From positions 3,038,001 through 3,102,000 of the forward strand of contig JAXMBC010000001.1 of the NCBI GenBank assembly GCA_046350055.1: a stretch of 64,000 bases of DNA, in the 5' to 3' direction. The notes below the pieces were generated by a model. That model made no database searches. It was not told the origin of the DNA and saw only the letters and a program-made list of their open reading frames with translations. This DNA comes from JAEUIE01 sp046350055. Its GTDB lineage: Bacteria > Planctomycetota > Planctomycetia > Gemmatales > HRBIN36. Positions 26,365 through 35,458 of this stretch are shown piece by piece (within the stretch, counting starts at the first letter, position 1; each line of letters starts with the position of its first letter). The translations under genes were made by a program, and so were the position numbers.

Positions 26365-27267
26365 TTAGCGAGAATTCGCCAAAGCTGTCTTGCTGCTACG
26401 GATGGTTCGCATTCGTTGTTCCAACGATTCAGCCATTGAATCGTTCCCGACCTTGTGAAGTAGTTGTGCGTATCCCTCCAGGCATTGAGCGACACATCCA
26501 TCGTGTGGGCCGACGGTGCGTTCTTCAATGGCTAAGGCACGCCGGAAGAGGTCTTGAGCATCGTCGTATCTTCCTGTGCCCGTACGAATCCGTGCAAGCT
26601 TTTCATAACAATCGGCGGTCAAGGGGCTTTGCTCACCGACGCTTTTCCGGTAAATGGAGAGGGCTTGGCGAACGAGCGGCTCAGCTTTCTCAAACTGCTC
26701 CGTACGAATCTCCAGCCAGCCAAGATTGTTCAGACTAGCTGCATAGAGGATGTGATCCTCACCTAGATATTTCTTGTAAATAACACACACCCTTTCCAAC
26801 GTAGGACGGGCCTTCGTCCATTCACCTTTCTGAACATAGTAACCACCCAAGTCGTTCAACGCATCGATGGCCTTGGGATGCTCTTGACCGAGGATTGCGG
26901 CATAGATTTCTAGTGCCGCTTTGATAGCTTGCTCAGCTTGCTCGTAGCGATCGGTCCAGAGATAGACTCGGCCTAACAACTTCATAACCCATGCATAACT
27001 TTCGTGATTTTCACCGCGAACTTGCGCCAATGCTGCTTGAGCCTCCAAGAGTAACCGTTCCGCTTTGGCAAAGGATCTTCGATCTAAGGCAATCGAAGCC
27101 TGCCGCGCTTTCTTCTCTGCCATCTTCAGTTGTTCTTGCTGTCCTTCCTGCGACACGTTCGGCGTCGATTCTTGTGCCTTTTCTCCCTGTCGAAGGTCAT
27201 ACCATAAGGCAACTGTGACTGCTGTGATCAGAAAGCAACAAGCAGATAAAAGTAGATTCCTTTTCAT
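26365..27267 (-). CDS. TPR-repeat protein with N-terminal membrane anchor
   Basis: 300 residues. The N-terminal segment LLLSACCFLITAVTVALWYDL (about 4-24) is a signal anchor. From residue 50 onward there are five or more tetratricopeptide repeats of the kinesin-light-chain type, each with the A-x-x-x-Y-x-x-x-L-G-x-x-H-P pattern (for example AAILGQEHPKAIDALNDLGGYY and KYLGEDHILYAASLNNLGWL). Such repeats mediate protein contacts. It lies between the TolC and CadA genes in metal operon A, which suggests a scaffolding role, but TPR proteins of this kind are abundant in planctomycetes. Confidence 0.8.
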   Translation of the reverse strand: MKRNLLLSACCFLITAVTVALWYDLRQGEKAQESTPNVSQEGQQEQLKMAEKKARQASIALDRRSFAKAERLLLEAQAALAQVRGENHESYAWVMKLLGRVYLWTDRYEQAEQAIKAALEIYAAILGQEHPKAIDALNDLGGYYVQKGEWTKARPTLERVCVIYKKYLGEDHILYAASLNNLGWLEIRTEQFEKAEPLVRQALSIYRKSVGEQSPLTADCYEKLARIRTGTGRYDDAQDLFRRALAIEERTVGPHDGCVAQCLEGYAQLLHKVGNDSMAESLEQRMRTIRSSKTALANSR

Positions 27268-27348
27268 ACTTGCCTCCGTGTGCGGTGCACCACTGAGTAC
27301 ATGGACGGGTTCAAAGAGTAAGAGACTCGCTCTGACCCCAGCATTTGG

Positions 27349-28722
27349 TTATTTGTTTCCTGGTGGAACCAGTCCACCCGGCTTGTCGATGACTTTCGGA
27401 TTGACCACTCTTGGCCACTCATCCTCCAGGGTGAGGCCGGAAAGAGCACTCGCCGCTTTCCAGGCATCTCCCAGTGCACGTATCTGTTCAAGATTGGCTT
27501 GCGATAAGGTACGCTGGGCATCTAGTACTTTCAGATAATCGAAAGCACCGTTCTTATAACCCTGCTCAACAATGCGGTAGGATTCTTTGGCCCGGGGAAG
27601 GATACCTGTTCGATAGCGTTCTGCTCTTTGCCGGGCAGCAGCAAATTCACGAAAAGCCGAGGAAACACGTTCAACCAACTCATTTTCCACTCGTTCGATT
27701 TCTAATTGTGCACTGCCGACCGCTGCGGTGGCTGATGCGATACGTCCTTGGTTTCTGTTCCAGACGGGAAGTGGCACACTGAAATTCACCGCCCAATCAT
27801 TGGAACGATTCTGATTTTGCCGGACGTAACCGGCCCCAACGGTAACATTCGGATACGGCTCAACCTTCTCACGTTCGAGTTGCAATTGAGCCTTGGCAAT
27901 ACCAGCAACTGCAGCGTGGCGTTCAGGATGATTCTCCACTACATATCTGACTAGCGGCTCGAGTTCATAGACCGGCAGCGGTAGTTCGAGGGAGCCGCTA
28001 ACCGTTGGTAACGGTAAGTTGGGATCGCCCACTGTTGCCGCTAGTCGTCGATACGCAGCAGGAAGCTCTTTTATGGCGGAAGCAAGTTCCGTATCCAGTC
28101 GCTCTTTCTCCACTTCAAACTGAATGACATCAAGTCGCGTTGCTTCAGCACCGCGCATCTGTTTGTTCCCTTGCTCCACTGAAGCAGTCGCAACGGCAAC
28201 GAGTTGTCGCAAGATGACGATGCGTTCTTGCAGAACCAGCACTTCGAAGTACGCTGCCCGGATCCGTGAGAGTAACTCATAGCGCTGCTGAGTCAGCATG
28301 AGGGTGGTTTGATCAACCTCTTTCATAGCGGCTGCCTGGCTCAATCGAAGTTTGCCGAACGTCACAATCTCCTGCGAGACGAGGGGCAACGTGTTGACGC
28401 CTTGGGGGCCCGTTCGATCTCCGAGCTCGTCGAAATTGAAGCTCATGCTGGGATTGGGATAGAGACCAGCTTGTAAAGCCCGTCCCTGTGCCATGTCTAT
28501 AGCAAATGCGGCCTGGGCGAGACGCGGGTTCCTGGCCATTCCCAGCGTCACGAGGGCGTCCAGTGAGTAGCCTGGGGGAGAAGCGGAATCAGGCAAAATA
28601 ATGGCGGGCTGTGGGCGATTGACCTCTGACTGTGCGAAGGTTGTCGACAGAGGAACAATGGCAACAACAAGAGCCGTCGACGCCCATTGCGATCGCCAGA
28701 ATGTAATGCTCAACATGTTCAA
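27349..28722 (-). CDS. TolC-family outer-membrane efflux protein (CzcC-like)
   Basis: 457 residues with a signal peptide (ALVVAIVPLSTTFA-QS). The TolC-type duplicated coiled hairpins are visible: LVTLGMARNPRLAQAAFAIDMAQGRALQAGLYPNPSMSF in the first half and the related RHAAVAGIAKAQLQLEREKVEPYPNVTVGAGY in the second. FSVPLPVWNRNQGRI is a near-universal CzcC motif. It would form the outer-membrane channel of an RND metal exporter. It is followed by the TPR and cadA genes and preceded by a terminator-like hairpin (28860-28884) that may lower its expression relative to the pump genes. A paralogue is encoded at 45928-47337. Confidence 0.9.
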   Translation of the reverse strand: MNMLSITFWRSQWASTALVVAIVPLSTTFAQSEVNRPQPAIILPDSASPPGYSLDALVTLGMARNPRLAQAAFAIDMAQGRALQAGLYPNPSMSFNFDELGDRTGPQGVNTLPLVSQEIVTFGKLRLSQAAAMKEVDQTTLMLTQQRYELLSRIRAAYFEVLVLQERIVILRQLVAVATASVEQGNKQMRGAEATRLDVIQFEVEKERLDTELASAIKELPAAYRRLAATVGDPNLPLPTVSGSLELPLPVYELEPLVRYVVENHPERHAAVAGIAKAQLQLEREKVEPYPNVTVGAGYVRQNQNRSNDWAVNFSVPLPVWNRNQGRIASATAAVGSAQLEIERVENELVERVSSAFREFAAARQRAERYRTGILPRAKESYRIVEQGYKNGAFDYLKVLDAQRTLSQANLEQIRALGDAWKAASALSGLTLEDEWPRVVNPKVIDKPGGLVPPGNK

Positions 28723-28859
28723 TACTCCTTCCGTGGAGTCGTAGAGTTGCTCGGCCGAGCTAACGCATTACGACTGGTTTGACGGCAACAAGGAGGCCGT
28801 TTCATGAGAATTCATCGTCTATTTCACTGCGTCCTTGTGAGAAGCAATCAAAGGAAAAG

Positions 28860-28884
28860 GTGGCAGGATCAGCGATCCTGCCAC
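28860..28884 (-). terminator. strong hairpin inside metal operon A
   Basis: Perfect 11-bp stem GTGGCAGGATC / GATCCTGCCAC with a three-base loop. On the minus strand it is followed by CCTTTTCCTTTG. It comes nine bases after the stop of the His-rich protein gene and before the TolC gene, so it may be a terminator or attenuator. Confidence 0.65.
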
Positions 28885-28892
28885 GGATTCGG

Positions 28893-29342
28893 TTAGTGGT
28901 CATGGTCGTGTTTGGCTTTAAAGTCGCCGGAATACGGCTTGTTTCCCACCTTGCCGCTGACAGTCCCTTCAAAGTCCTGATGCTTGCCGAAGAGATCGTG
29001 TTTTCCTGCGAAACGCGAACTCGAACCCTGGGGGTCATCTTTGTCGGGTGCTGCCGGGACCTTCAGCGTGACCGGAGGTTTACCCTTGATGGTCAAAACA
29101 ATCTCGCGAGCTGCGATGGGCTTGGCCTTCTTGGCAGAGCCATCCAAGATGTAGATCACCGCTGTTTTATTCTTGTGATCGAACGTCACCTCCACGTGGT
29201 ACTCCTCTTCACCCCATTCAGCGAGAGCCCCTTTGTGCGGGCCCGTGGCAGGGTGCTCGTGTTTATCCTGCGCGCTAGTTTTGCCTGAACCCAAAAGGCA
29301 AGCGAGCGCCAATGCCATCAGCGAACCAAACAACCTGTTCAT
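28893..29342 (-). CDS. exported His-rich protein associated with RND metal pump
   Basis: 149 residues from the third of three consecutive ATG codons (29348, 29345, 29342); CAGGAG lies six bases before this one. Signal peptide LFGSLMALALACLLGSGKTSA-Q. The mature part opens with a His cluster (DKHEHPATGPHKGALAEWGEEEYH) and ends KHDHDH, with a small beta-domain between. The GPHxGALAEWGxEEYH string recurs in planctomycete proteins encoded beside CusA/CzcA pumps. A periplasmic metal-binding or chaperone role is inferred. It follows the RND pump gene by 73 bases. Confidence 0.75.
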   Translation of the reverse strand: MNRLFGSLMALALACLLGSGKTSAQDKHEHPATGPHKGALAEWGEEEYHVEVTFDHKNKTAVIYILDGSAKKAKPIAAREIVLTIKGKPPVTLKVPAAPDKDDPQGSSSRFAGKHDLFGKHQDFEGTVSGKVGNKPYSGDFKAKHDHDH

Positions 29343-29415
29343 CATCATCTCCTGTTCCAACGGGCACAAGTGCCCTCTCCTCACGGGTGTTAGGGGCCGT
29401 GATTTCCCCCTACGC

Positions 29416-32400
29416 TCAGGCATTCGGATGCCCGGTTGTTCCGTCGTGGTCTTCGTCAAGTTCATCACTCTTGTTCAGTGAACGAACAAGTCGCTCCGCA
29501 TCCGCACCAGTGAACCGCCAGAAGAGGCCTGGGTGTATCAAGAACTCGCAGAAGGTAGAAGTAATGAGGCCGCCCAGAATTACTGTCGCAACCGGGTAAA
29601 GAATTTCACGGCCTGGTTCTTGGCCAGCAACGACCAAGGGAACGAGGCCGATACCGGCCGTCAGGGCGGTCATCAACACGGGCGCCAGTCGCTCCAAACT
29701 TCCTCTCAAGACCAGCTTCTCTGAGAATTGCTCTCCTTCGTGCTGCATGAGATGGAAGTAGTGCGTCACCAGCAAAATGCCGTTGCGGACGGCAATGCCG
29801 CCAAGGGATATGAATCCTACTAAGCTGGCTACGGTCAGCGTCTGTTTGGTAAGGACGAGGGCAAGTACCCCTCCAATAAAAGCTGTCGGTATAGCATTGA
29901 GAATCTGTAAGGCGACACGGGTTGATGGGTAGAGCATGTAGAGAACGACAAAAATGCCGACGACCGACGCCCCTGCCAATACGAAAATCAAGGTGGTGGC
30001 ACGACGCTGGCTTTCAAACTGACCGCCGTATTCGATGAAATACCCCTCGGGCATCGGCACTTGGTCACGGATACGTGTTTGGATGTCGTTCACAACGCTT
30101 GCCAGATCACGCCCCAGCGCGTTGCACCGTATGACGATGCGGCGACGAACGTTGTCGCGTTTTACCTGATTAGCTCCCGAACCGGTTCCTATGTCGGCAA
30201 GTTCGCCCAGCATGACCTGGCCTTTGCCGTCAGGAAGATCAATACGGAGCCGCTCAAGATTGGCGTAGTCGGTGCGGTACTGCTCCTCCAGACGCACGAG
30301 TAAATCAAAGCGACGTTGCCCTTCCATTACCTGTGAGACCACTTCACCTTGCAACGCCGTTTCGACAAACTTTGCCACATAGGCTCGATCAAGCCCATAG
30401 AAGGCAAGCATCTGCGGCTTCACGCGAATATGGAGTTCATCGACTTTCCGAAGCGGCTCGATGACCGGTGGAGTAATTCCCGGAATACTCCCAGTGACCG
30501 ATTTGATGCGATTGGCGAGGACCTCTAAGGTGTCTAAATCATCGCCGTAAATCTTGATGGCAATCTGGGCTGTCACTCCCGAGAGCATATGGCTGATGAG
30601 GTGTGCCAAAGGCTGCTCCACTTCGACATCCACTCCGGGAACTTCTTCCTTCAGCTGTGTGAGCAGTTCTTTGATGACTTCCTCCCGATGACGCCCCGCT
30701 CCAGGATTGACGTTCACCAAGTATTCGCTGACATTTGGTGGTTCGGCATGCTCGTCCAATTCCGCACGCCCTGAACGACGAACGAAGCTCAGTAGTTCTC
30801 CGTTCGGGTTGGTTTTTGTTTTCTGCATTGACCGTAGTTTGGCATCGACAATTGCGGCAGTCTCATTGGTGGCATCCAGCGATGCTCCGGAAGGAAGTGT
30901 TATGCCAATCTGAACAGTGCCTTCATCGAATGCCGGCAGGAAGTTCGCTCCTTGCTGCATCAGTAGCCATGCTGTCAGGGCCACACCAATCCAGGTCAGT
31001 GCTAACAGAGTTCCTGCGAACTTCATGCTGAAGCGAACCAGGTAACCTGCGGCCCATTTCAGAACACGGAGCAATGGCCCGTCGCCATGGCCGGCAGCAG
31101 CCTTCGAGTTGGCCAGTAGGTAATACGAAAGCACAGGAGTGACGGTCAGTGATACCAGCAGCGATGCAAGAATGGACACGATGTAGGCGATTCCCAGCGG
31201 CGTAAAGAGTCGGCCTTCGATGCCTGAGAGAGCAAAGAGCGGCAAAAAGACGAGGATGACGGTCGCAGTGCCAAAGACAATAGCTGATCGAACCTCCATG
31301 CTGGCTTCAAGGACAACGCGAAGCGAGGAGCGAGGATTCGGCAAATGGGAATTCTCACGAAGTCGGCGGAAGATGTTCTCCACGTCGACAATGGCATCGT
31401 CCACAAGTTCGCCGAGAGCGACGGCAATGCCGCCAAGCGTCATCACGTTAATGGAGAGAGGACTTCCGGTAAGCCAACTGACTAGGCGAAACACTAAGAC
31501 GGTGATCACTAGCGAGAGGGGAATGGCGGTGAGTGAAATAAAAGTCGTGCGGAAGTTCATCAGAAATAGAAACAAGATGATGAGAACGAGTACCGCTCCA
31601 ATCACCAAAGCTTCGCCCACGTTGTAAATCCCACGGTCGATGAACCCACGCAACTGGTACAGTCCAGTGTCGATGCCGACGTCAGCGGGAAGTGAAGGTT
31701 CGGTTTCCCGAAGTGCGACGAGAAGTCGATCCGATAAGTCGCGGGTATCGACGTTGGGCTGCTTTGTGATGGTCATGACAACACCAGGCAATCCATTGAC
31801 ACTGGCATCACCACGTTTGAGTTGCGGTCCTTCCGTTACTCTCGCTACCTGATCGAGAAGGATGGTTCGATGAGGTGTGGTCTTGACCGGAACCTGTTTG
31901 AGATGGTCGACCACCTTCTCCGGCGATGGCCCCAAGCGAGCAATGAAACGAATGGAGTTTTCCGTCCCGCCTCGGGTAGCAAATCCTCCCGAAGCATTGA
32001 GATTGTTGTCTCTGAGTGACTTCTCCACTTCCTGGAGTGACACCCCATATTCCTGGAGTGCAGTGGGATCAGCCAGCACTTGATACTGCTTACGGCCACC
32101 ACCCATGACCACGACTTGTGCCACGCCTGTGGTTTTGAGTAAGCGAGGGCGGATGACCCAGTCGGCTAAGGTCCGGAGTTCCAAGTTCTGTTTCACGATG
32201 GAACGAAAGGTCGCACTTCCCGTACAATCACCTGCCGTGATTTGCACGTGTCGATCACCATCGGTTGTAGTAGGAGGTGCTGCCCACGTTGCTTGAACCG
32301 GTTTAACCTCCTGCCACGTTGTTTCCGAAGATCGATCAGGAACACGCCATACTTTCACAGCGGGCTGCGGGTCAGATAGCTCGCTCAGTCGTTCCACCCA

Positions 32401-32889
32401 TAGGCCGGTGTCACCGATCATGGCCAGTTCGCCGCCACTGGGACCAGGACGCCGATACAAACCGACCAGCATGATTTGCCCCATGATCGAGGAAATAGGT
32501 GCCATCTGCGGACTCACGCCACTGGGCAGCAAACCGGAAAGGGTGCTCAGTCGTTCCTGCACCGTCTGGCGAGCGACGCGGATATCGACTTCCCAGCCGA
32601 ACTCGACGTACACAACGGACAAGCCCATACCGGATTGGCTTCGCACATCCTGAACGCCGGTGGCACCCAGAAGTGCGGATTCAAGCGGGAAGGTGACCAG
32701 CGATTCCACCTCTTCGGGCGCAAGTCCCAAGGCCTCGGTCATGATGACGACGCGTGGTCGATCAAGATCGGGGAACACGTCAATGGGCATACGTGATGCG
32801 AGATACCCGCCGTAGAGGAGCAGAGCCAAACTGGCGATAACCACCAGCGGTCGATAGCGAAGCGAAAAGCGAATTACGGCATTCAGCAT
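29416..32889 (-). CDS. HME-family RND metal efflux pump (CusA/CzcA-like)
   Basis: 1157 residues, about 100 longer than most CusA/CzcA proteins. It begins LNAVIRFSLRYRPLVVIASL and shows the RND features: VFPDLDRPRVVIMTEALGLAPEEVESLVTFPLE, the TM4 motif GELVDDAIVDVENIFRRL with paired Asp residues for proton relay, and repeated 12-helix halves. The TM4 signature (GEx-DDA-x-DVEN) differs from that of the second pump at 49605-52874, suggesting a different metal range. The extra length is mostly an insertion at about residues 150-215 of the first periplasmic loop (GPSGGELAMIGDTGLW...TWQEVKPVQATWAAPP). It works as a trimer with the adaptor encoded 9 bases upstream and a TolC partner. Specific metal cannot be fixed from sequence. 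Confidence 0.92.
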   Translation of the reverse strand: MLNAVIRFSLRYRPLVVIASLALLLYGGYLASRMPIDVFPDLDRPRVVIMTEALGLAPEEVESLVTFPLESALLGATGVQDVRSQSGMGLSVVYVEFGWEVDIRVARQTVQERLSTLSGLLPSGVSPQMAPISSIMGQIMLVGLYRRPGPSGGELAMIGDTGLWVERLSELSDPQPAVKVWRVPDRSSETTWQEVKPVQATWAAPPTTTDGDRHVQITAGDCTGSATFRSIVKQNLELRTLADWVIRPRLLKTTGVAQVVVMGGGRKQYQVLADPTALQEYGVSLQEVEKSLRDNNLNASGGFATRGGTENSIRFIARLGPSPEKVVDHLKQVPVKTTPHRTILLDQVARVTEGPQLKRGDASVNGLPGVVMTITKQPNVDTRDLSDRLLVALRETEPSLPADVGIDTGLYQLRGFIDRGIYNVGEALVIGAVLVLIILFLFLMNFRTTFISLTAIPLSLVITVLVFRLVSWLTGSPLSINVMTLGGIAVALGELVDDAIVDVENIFRRLRENSHLPNPRSSLRVVLEASMEVRSAIVFGTATVILVFLPLFALSGIEGRLFTPLGIAYIVSILASLLVSLTVTPVLSYYLLANSKAAAGHGDGPLLRVLKWAAGYLVRFSMKFAGTLLALTWIGVALTAWLLMQQGANFLPAFDEGTVQIGITLPSGASLDATNETAAIVDAKLRSMQKTKTNPNGELLSFVRRSGRAELDEHAEPPNVSEYLVNVNPGAGRHREEVIKELLTQLKEEVPGVDVEVEQPLAHLISHMLSGVTAQIAIKIYGDDLDTLEVLANRIKSVTGSIPGITPPVIEPLRKVDELHIRVKPQMLAFYGLDRAYVAKFVETALQGEVVSQVMEGQRRFDLLVRLEEQYRTDYANLERLRIDLPDGKGQVMLGELADIGTGSGANQVKRDNVRRRIVIRCNALGRDLASVVNDIQTRIRDQVPMPEGYFIEYGGQFESQRRATTLIFVLAGASVVGIFVVLYMLYPSTRVALQILNAIPTAFIGGVLALVLTKQTLTVASLVGFISLGGIAVRNGILLVTHYFHLMQHEGEQFSEKLVLRGSLERLAPVLMTALTAGIGLVPLVVAGQEPGREILYPVATVILGGLITSTFCEFLIHPGLFWRFTGADAERLVRSLNKSDELDEDHDGTTGHPNA

Positions 32890-32898
32890 GATGGTTCC

Positions 32899-34368
32899 TT
32901 AGTGAGCGTGGTCGTGGCCTTCGTGCCCGCCACCGCTGGCTGCTTTGGCCTTCAAGGCACGGTTCAAGGCAGCCGCGCCATTACGAACAATGAACTGGCC
33001 AGCACCGAGGCTGCCATCGTTAGCTATCAGCACTGTTTCACGATCTTCGAGTAGCAGATGAACTGGACGCCGCTCGAAGGTGTTTCCGTTTTGCCGAAAG
33101 GCGTACACCTCGGCACCTTCACGAACAACGGCAGAAGCAGGTAGGACGAAGACGTCCTCAAATTGCTCGACGGGAACATGGAGGCGGGCTCGTTGTCCGG
33201 GGCGAAAACGCCACACCAGGTAGTTCCTGCCATCCTTGCCAAAGGATCTCGATTGATTGGCAATGGGAATAAAGAACGCGAACGTGCGACTGACGGGATC
33301 GACCGTGTTTGCCAGATGTCGTATTTGGAGGTTGCTCTCGCTGGCAGGCCAGCCGTTCGACTCTTCAGCAAACTCAGCTTTGACTTGCCAGCTTTGCTGT
33401 GCCGCTTTCTCCAGCAATCCTGATTCCTGTTTGAAGGCGCGACCTTCGATATACAGCACTCGGTGGTTGGCCAAGATGCAAAGCGCTTGGCCTGCCTGCA
33501 CTTGCTCGCCCACCTGAACACGCACTTCTTTCACTTCGTACATCGGCGGTGTTGGATCAGGCGGGGGAGGCAGCCCCGGTGTTGAGTTGCCCTGGGCATC
33601 CGGGATAGTGGGGTAAGCAATCTGTTCGGTAGACTTTCGGCCATTGACCGGCATTGAGACGCCCTGGGCATCCGTGATGGTGGGAGTGGGAATAGCAATC
33701 TCCGTGATGAACTTGCCTGCGGCTACCGAATCAATCTGCTCTTGGCTAAGGCCACGGGTAAGAAGTTCTTGGCGATAAGCCGTGATGGAGGCTTGCAATC
33801 GACGCTCTTGGTTCTCGAGTTCAATCACGCGAGCTTGAGGAATGGCGTCGCTACCAATCGCCCGCAACCTGCTGATGTTCTCTTTGTTGAGTTGCAAATC
33901 TTTCGCTGCTTTGAACAGTTCGGACTGACTTTGTTGAAACACCTCGCTCAACAGTCGTACCTTGAACATCCCTTCGCCCGGTTTGAGTGTGTCGCCAGGT
34001 TGAATGTTCACCGCAGTGATAACGCCGGCGACAGGACTGATGACGGCACGGTCGCTGAGTCCTGGACGGTCAACCACCATACCGGGAATGATGATGGTTC
34101 TCGAGTAGCTTTCAGGGACGATAGGTTCAACGAGGAGCTTCAGGTTCTTTTGAGCCTGCTCGCTGAGCTTAACGCGGTTACCATCGTCGTGACTGTGGTC
34201 ATGTTCGTCATGATTTTCTTTTGCCGCGTTTGCCGGAGCGGTGGAAACGGGCATGACCTTGTTAAGCCATGTCAGCCATGACGCCCGCGTGAAATAGGCG
34301 CTTGCTCCTAGAGCAAGAAGGATGACGGCGGTGGCAGCAGCGCGTGAAAGGAACGCACGGAAGCGCAT
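32899..34368 (-). CDS. RND periplasmic adaptor (CusB/CzcB-like)
   Basis: 489 residues from ATG 34368; a longer in-frame opening to 34419 lacks a good signal. Signal anchor ATAVILLALGASAYF. A His-rich patch ENHDEHDHSHDD lies just after it (about residues 54-66), typical of Zn/Co/Cd adaptors. Barrel-sandwich and hairpin domains follow (VAGVITAVNIQPGDTLKPGEGMF; SQSELFKAAKDLQLNKENISRLRAIG). An unusual low-complexity insert in the middle repeats the pattern 'P-T-[IP]...DAQG-x-S-x-P' and includes PPPPDPTPP. The C-terminus again ends His-rich (GGHEGHDHAH). It bridges pump and outer-membrane channel. The gene is 9 bases before the pump gene. Confidence 0.9.
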   Translation of the reverse strand: MRFRAFLSRAAATAVILLALGASAYFTRASWLTWLNKVMPVSTAPANAAKENHDEHDHSHDDGNRVKLSEQAQKNLKLLVEPIVPESYSRTIIIPGMVVDRPGLSDRAVISPVAGVITAVNIQPGDTLKPGEGMFKVRLLSEVFQQSQSELFKAAKDLQLNKENISRLRAIGSDAIPQARVIELENQERRLQASITAYRQELLTRGLSQEQIDSVAAGKFITEIAIPTPTITDAQGVSMPVNGRKSTEQIAYPTIPDAQGNSTPGLPPPPDPTPPMYEVKEVRVQVGEQVQAGQALCILANHRVLYIEGRAFKQESGLLEKAAQQSWQVKAEFAEESNGWPASESNLQIRHLANTVDPVSRTFAFFIPIANQSRSFGKDGRNYLVWRFRPGQRARLHVPVEQFEDVFVLPASAVVREGAEVYAFRQNGNTFERRPVHLLLEDRETVLIANDGSLGAGQFIVRNGAAALNRALKAKAASGGGHEGHDHAH

Positions 34369-34525
34369 AGTGGGACCTTCATTACAGGCGTAATTGAGCG
34401 TGAAAGCTGTCGCTGGCAAAAGAGCGACTGCGAATGAATGCGGGGATGCTCAGAGCTCTTTGCTCGGAACAAACGAAGAGAACGACCACAGTGACTACAC
34501 TGCGTCGCTCACGGTGACGATGTGA

Positions 34526-34960
34526 TTAAATGAGGAAGCTACAATTCAAAACAAACAGGGGGGCACTACCCACACTCGATGGCACGTAACATTTGACGGG
34601 CAGTTGAGACGTCTTGCTGTTGACGAGCAATTCGCCGACGCAATCGTGCAGGATTGCCAGATCGAATGAGAAGGAGAACGTGGCTGGCTCCACCTTCTGA
34701 ATGATGGAAAAACACCCAGTATGGTGGTGCTCGCCCTTTTTTCCGCAAGGACTGCTATGATCGCAGTCACACTTATGGTCAATATCTGAAGAGGAGCCAT
34801 CATTGTGTGAGAAACACCCGCAGTGGTCTTCTTCATCCTGATCAACATGATCCGCTCTGTACTGTGCTCCCAATGAGGCGCAAATTGCTCGGCACGTGCA
34901 GAGGCCTTGCGGCACAAGCGACGTAACAGCAATCAGCAGTACCAAAGCAAAACGGATCAT
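34526..34960 (-). CDS. exported Cys/His-rich protein, metal operon A
   Basis: 144 residues from ATG 34960, chosen because AGGA lies six bases upstream and a signal peptide (MIRFALVLLIAVTSLVPQGLC) starts exactly there; frames extending to 35104 are probably untranslated. The mature part has many Cys and His residues (CTCRAIC, DHCGCFSH, HKCDCDHSSPC, EHHHTGC), suggesting binding of soft metals, followed by a hydrophobic beta-like tail. It is the first gene of operon A, 157 bases before the adaptor. Similar exported Cys-rich proteins accompany operon B (45468, 47382 and 54103). Function is inferred from composition and context only. Confidence 0.7.
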   Translation of the reverse strand: MIRFALVLLIAVTSLVPQGLCTCRAICASLGAQYRADHVDQDEEDHCGCFSHNDGSSSDIDHKCDCDHSSPCGKKGEHHHTGCFSIIQKVEPATFSFSFDLAILHDCVGELLVNSKTSQLPVKCYVPSSVGSAPLFVLNCSFLI

Positions 34961-35458
34961 CTGCGGTCCTAGTACATACGCACTGGGCATTTTATCGGCA
35001 GACTTGATGATAAAATCAAGTCCAGTTTGGTTTCTGGTCAAAATTAGCTCATGTTTCACTGATTTTTGTTTTCTTATTTCCCCCACGCCCTCGCTTTGAG
35101 CCACACTTTCTTTAGTGTCCTACGTTACATCCCAGTGCAGATCAGAATCCTCTTCTCAATCTGTTTCAAATTCCACATCGACTTGAACTAGGTTTGACTA
35201 CTTCCTTTGACCATCCCCCTACTACGGCGAAGAACTTCTGCATGCAAAGGAGAAACGGGAAGGTTGCCCTACGGAACATAAACGCAAGCCAGACTACGGA
35301 TGCGGATATCACAGAAGACAAAGTTTGGCCATCGAGACGACAAGTCGCCTCATGATGCACCACAAGGGCGCCTAGGTTAGTTGAGGCTAATGGTTTAACT
35401 TAGGCTAAACCAACTCCCTTTGAACGCCGATAACTGCTGAGAATTACTGGATGTCGCT
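34961..35458. other. divergent control region of metal operon A, no gene seen
   Basis: About 500 bases between the leftward Cys-rich gene and the rightward outer-membrane gene. The open frames here (for example 65 codons leftward at 35166-35363) have no SD or recognisable product. It must contain the promoter of operon A. No MerR- or ArsR-type regulator gene is present, nor a clear dyad. Confidence 0.45.

Noticed and set aside
35166..35363. Leftward frame of 65 codons in the control region of operon A
   Set aside because: No SD, no domain, and composition like non-coding DNA.
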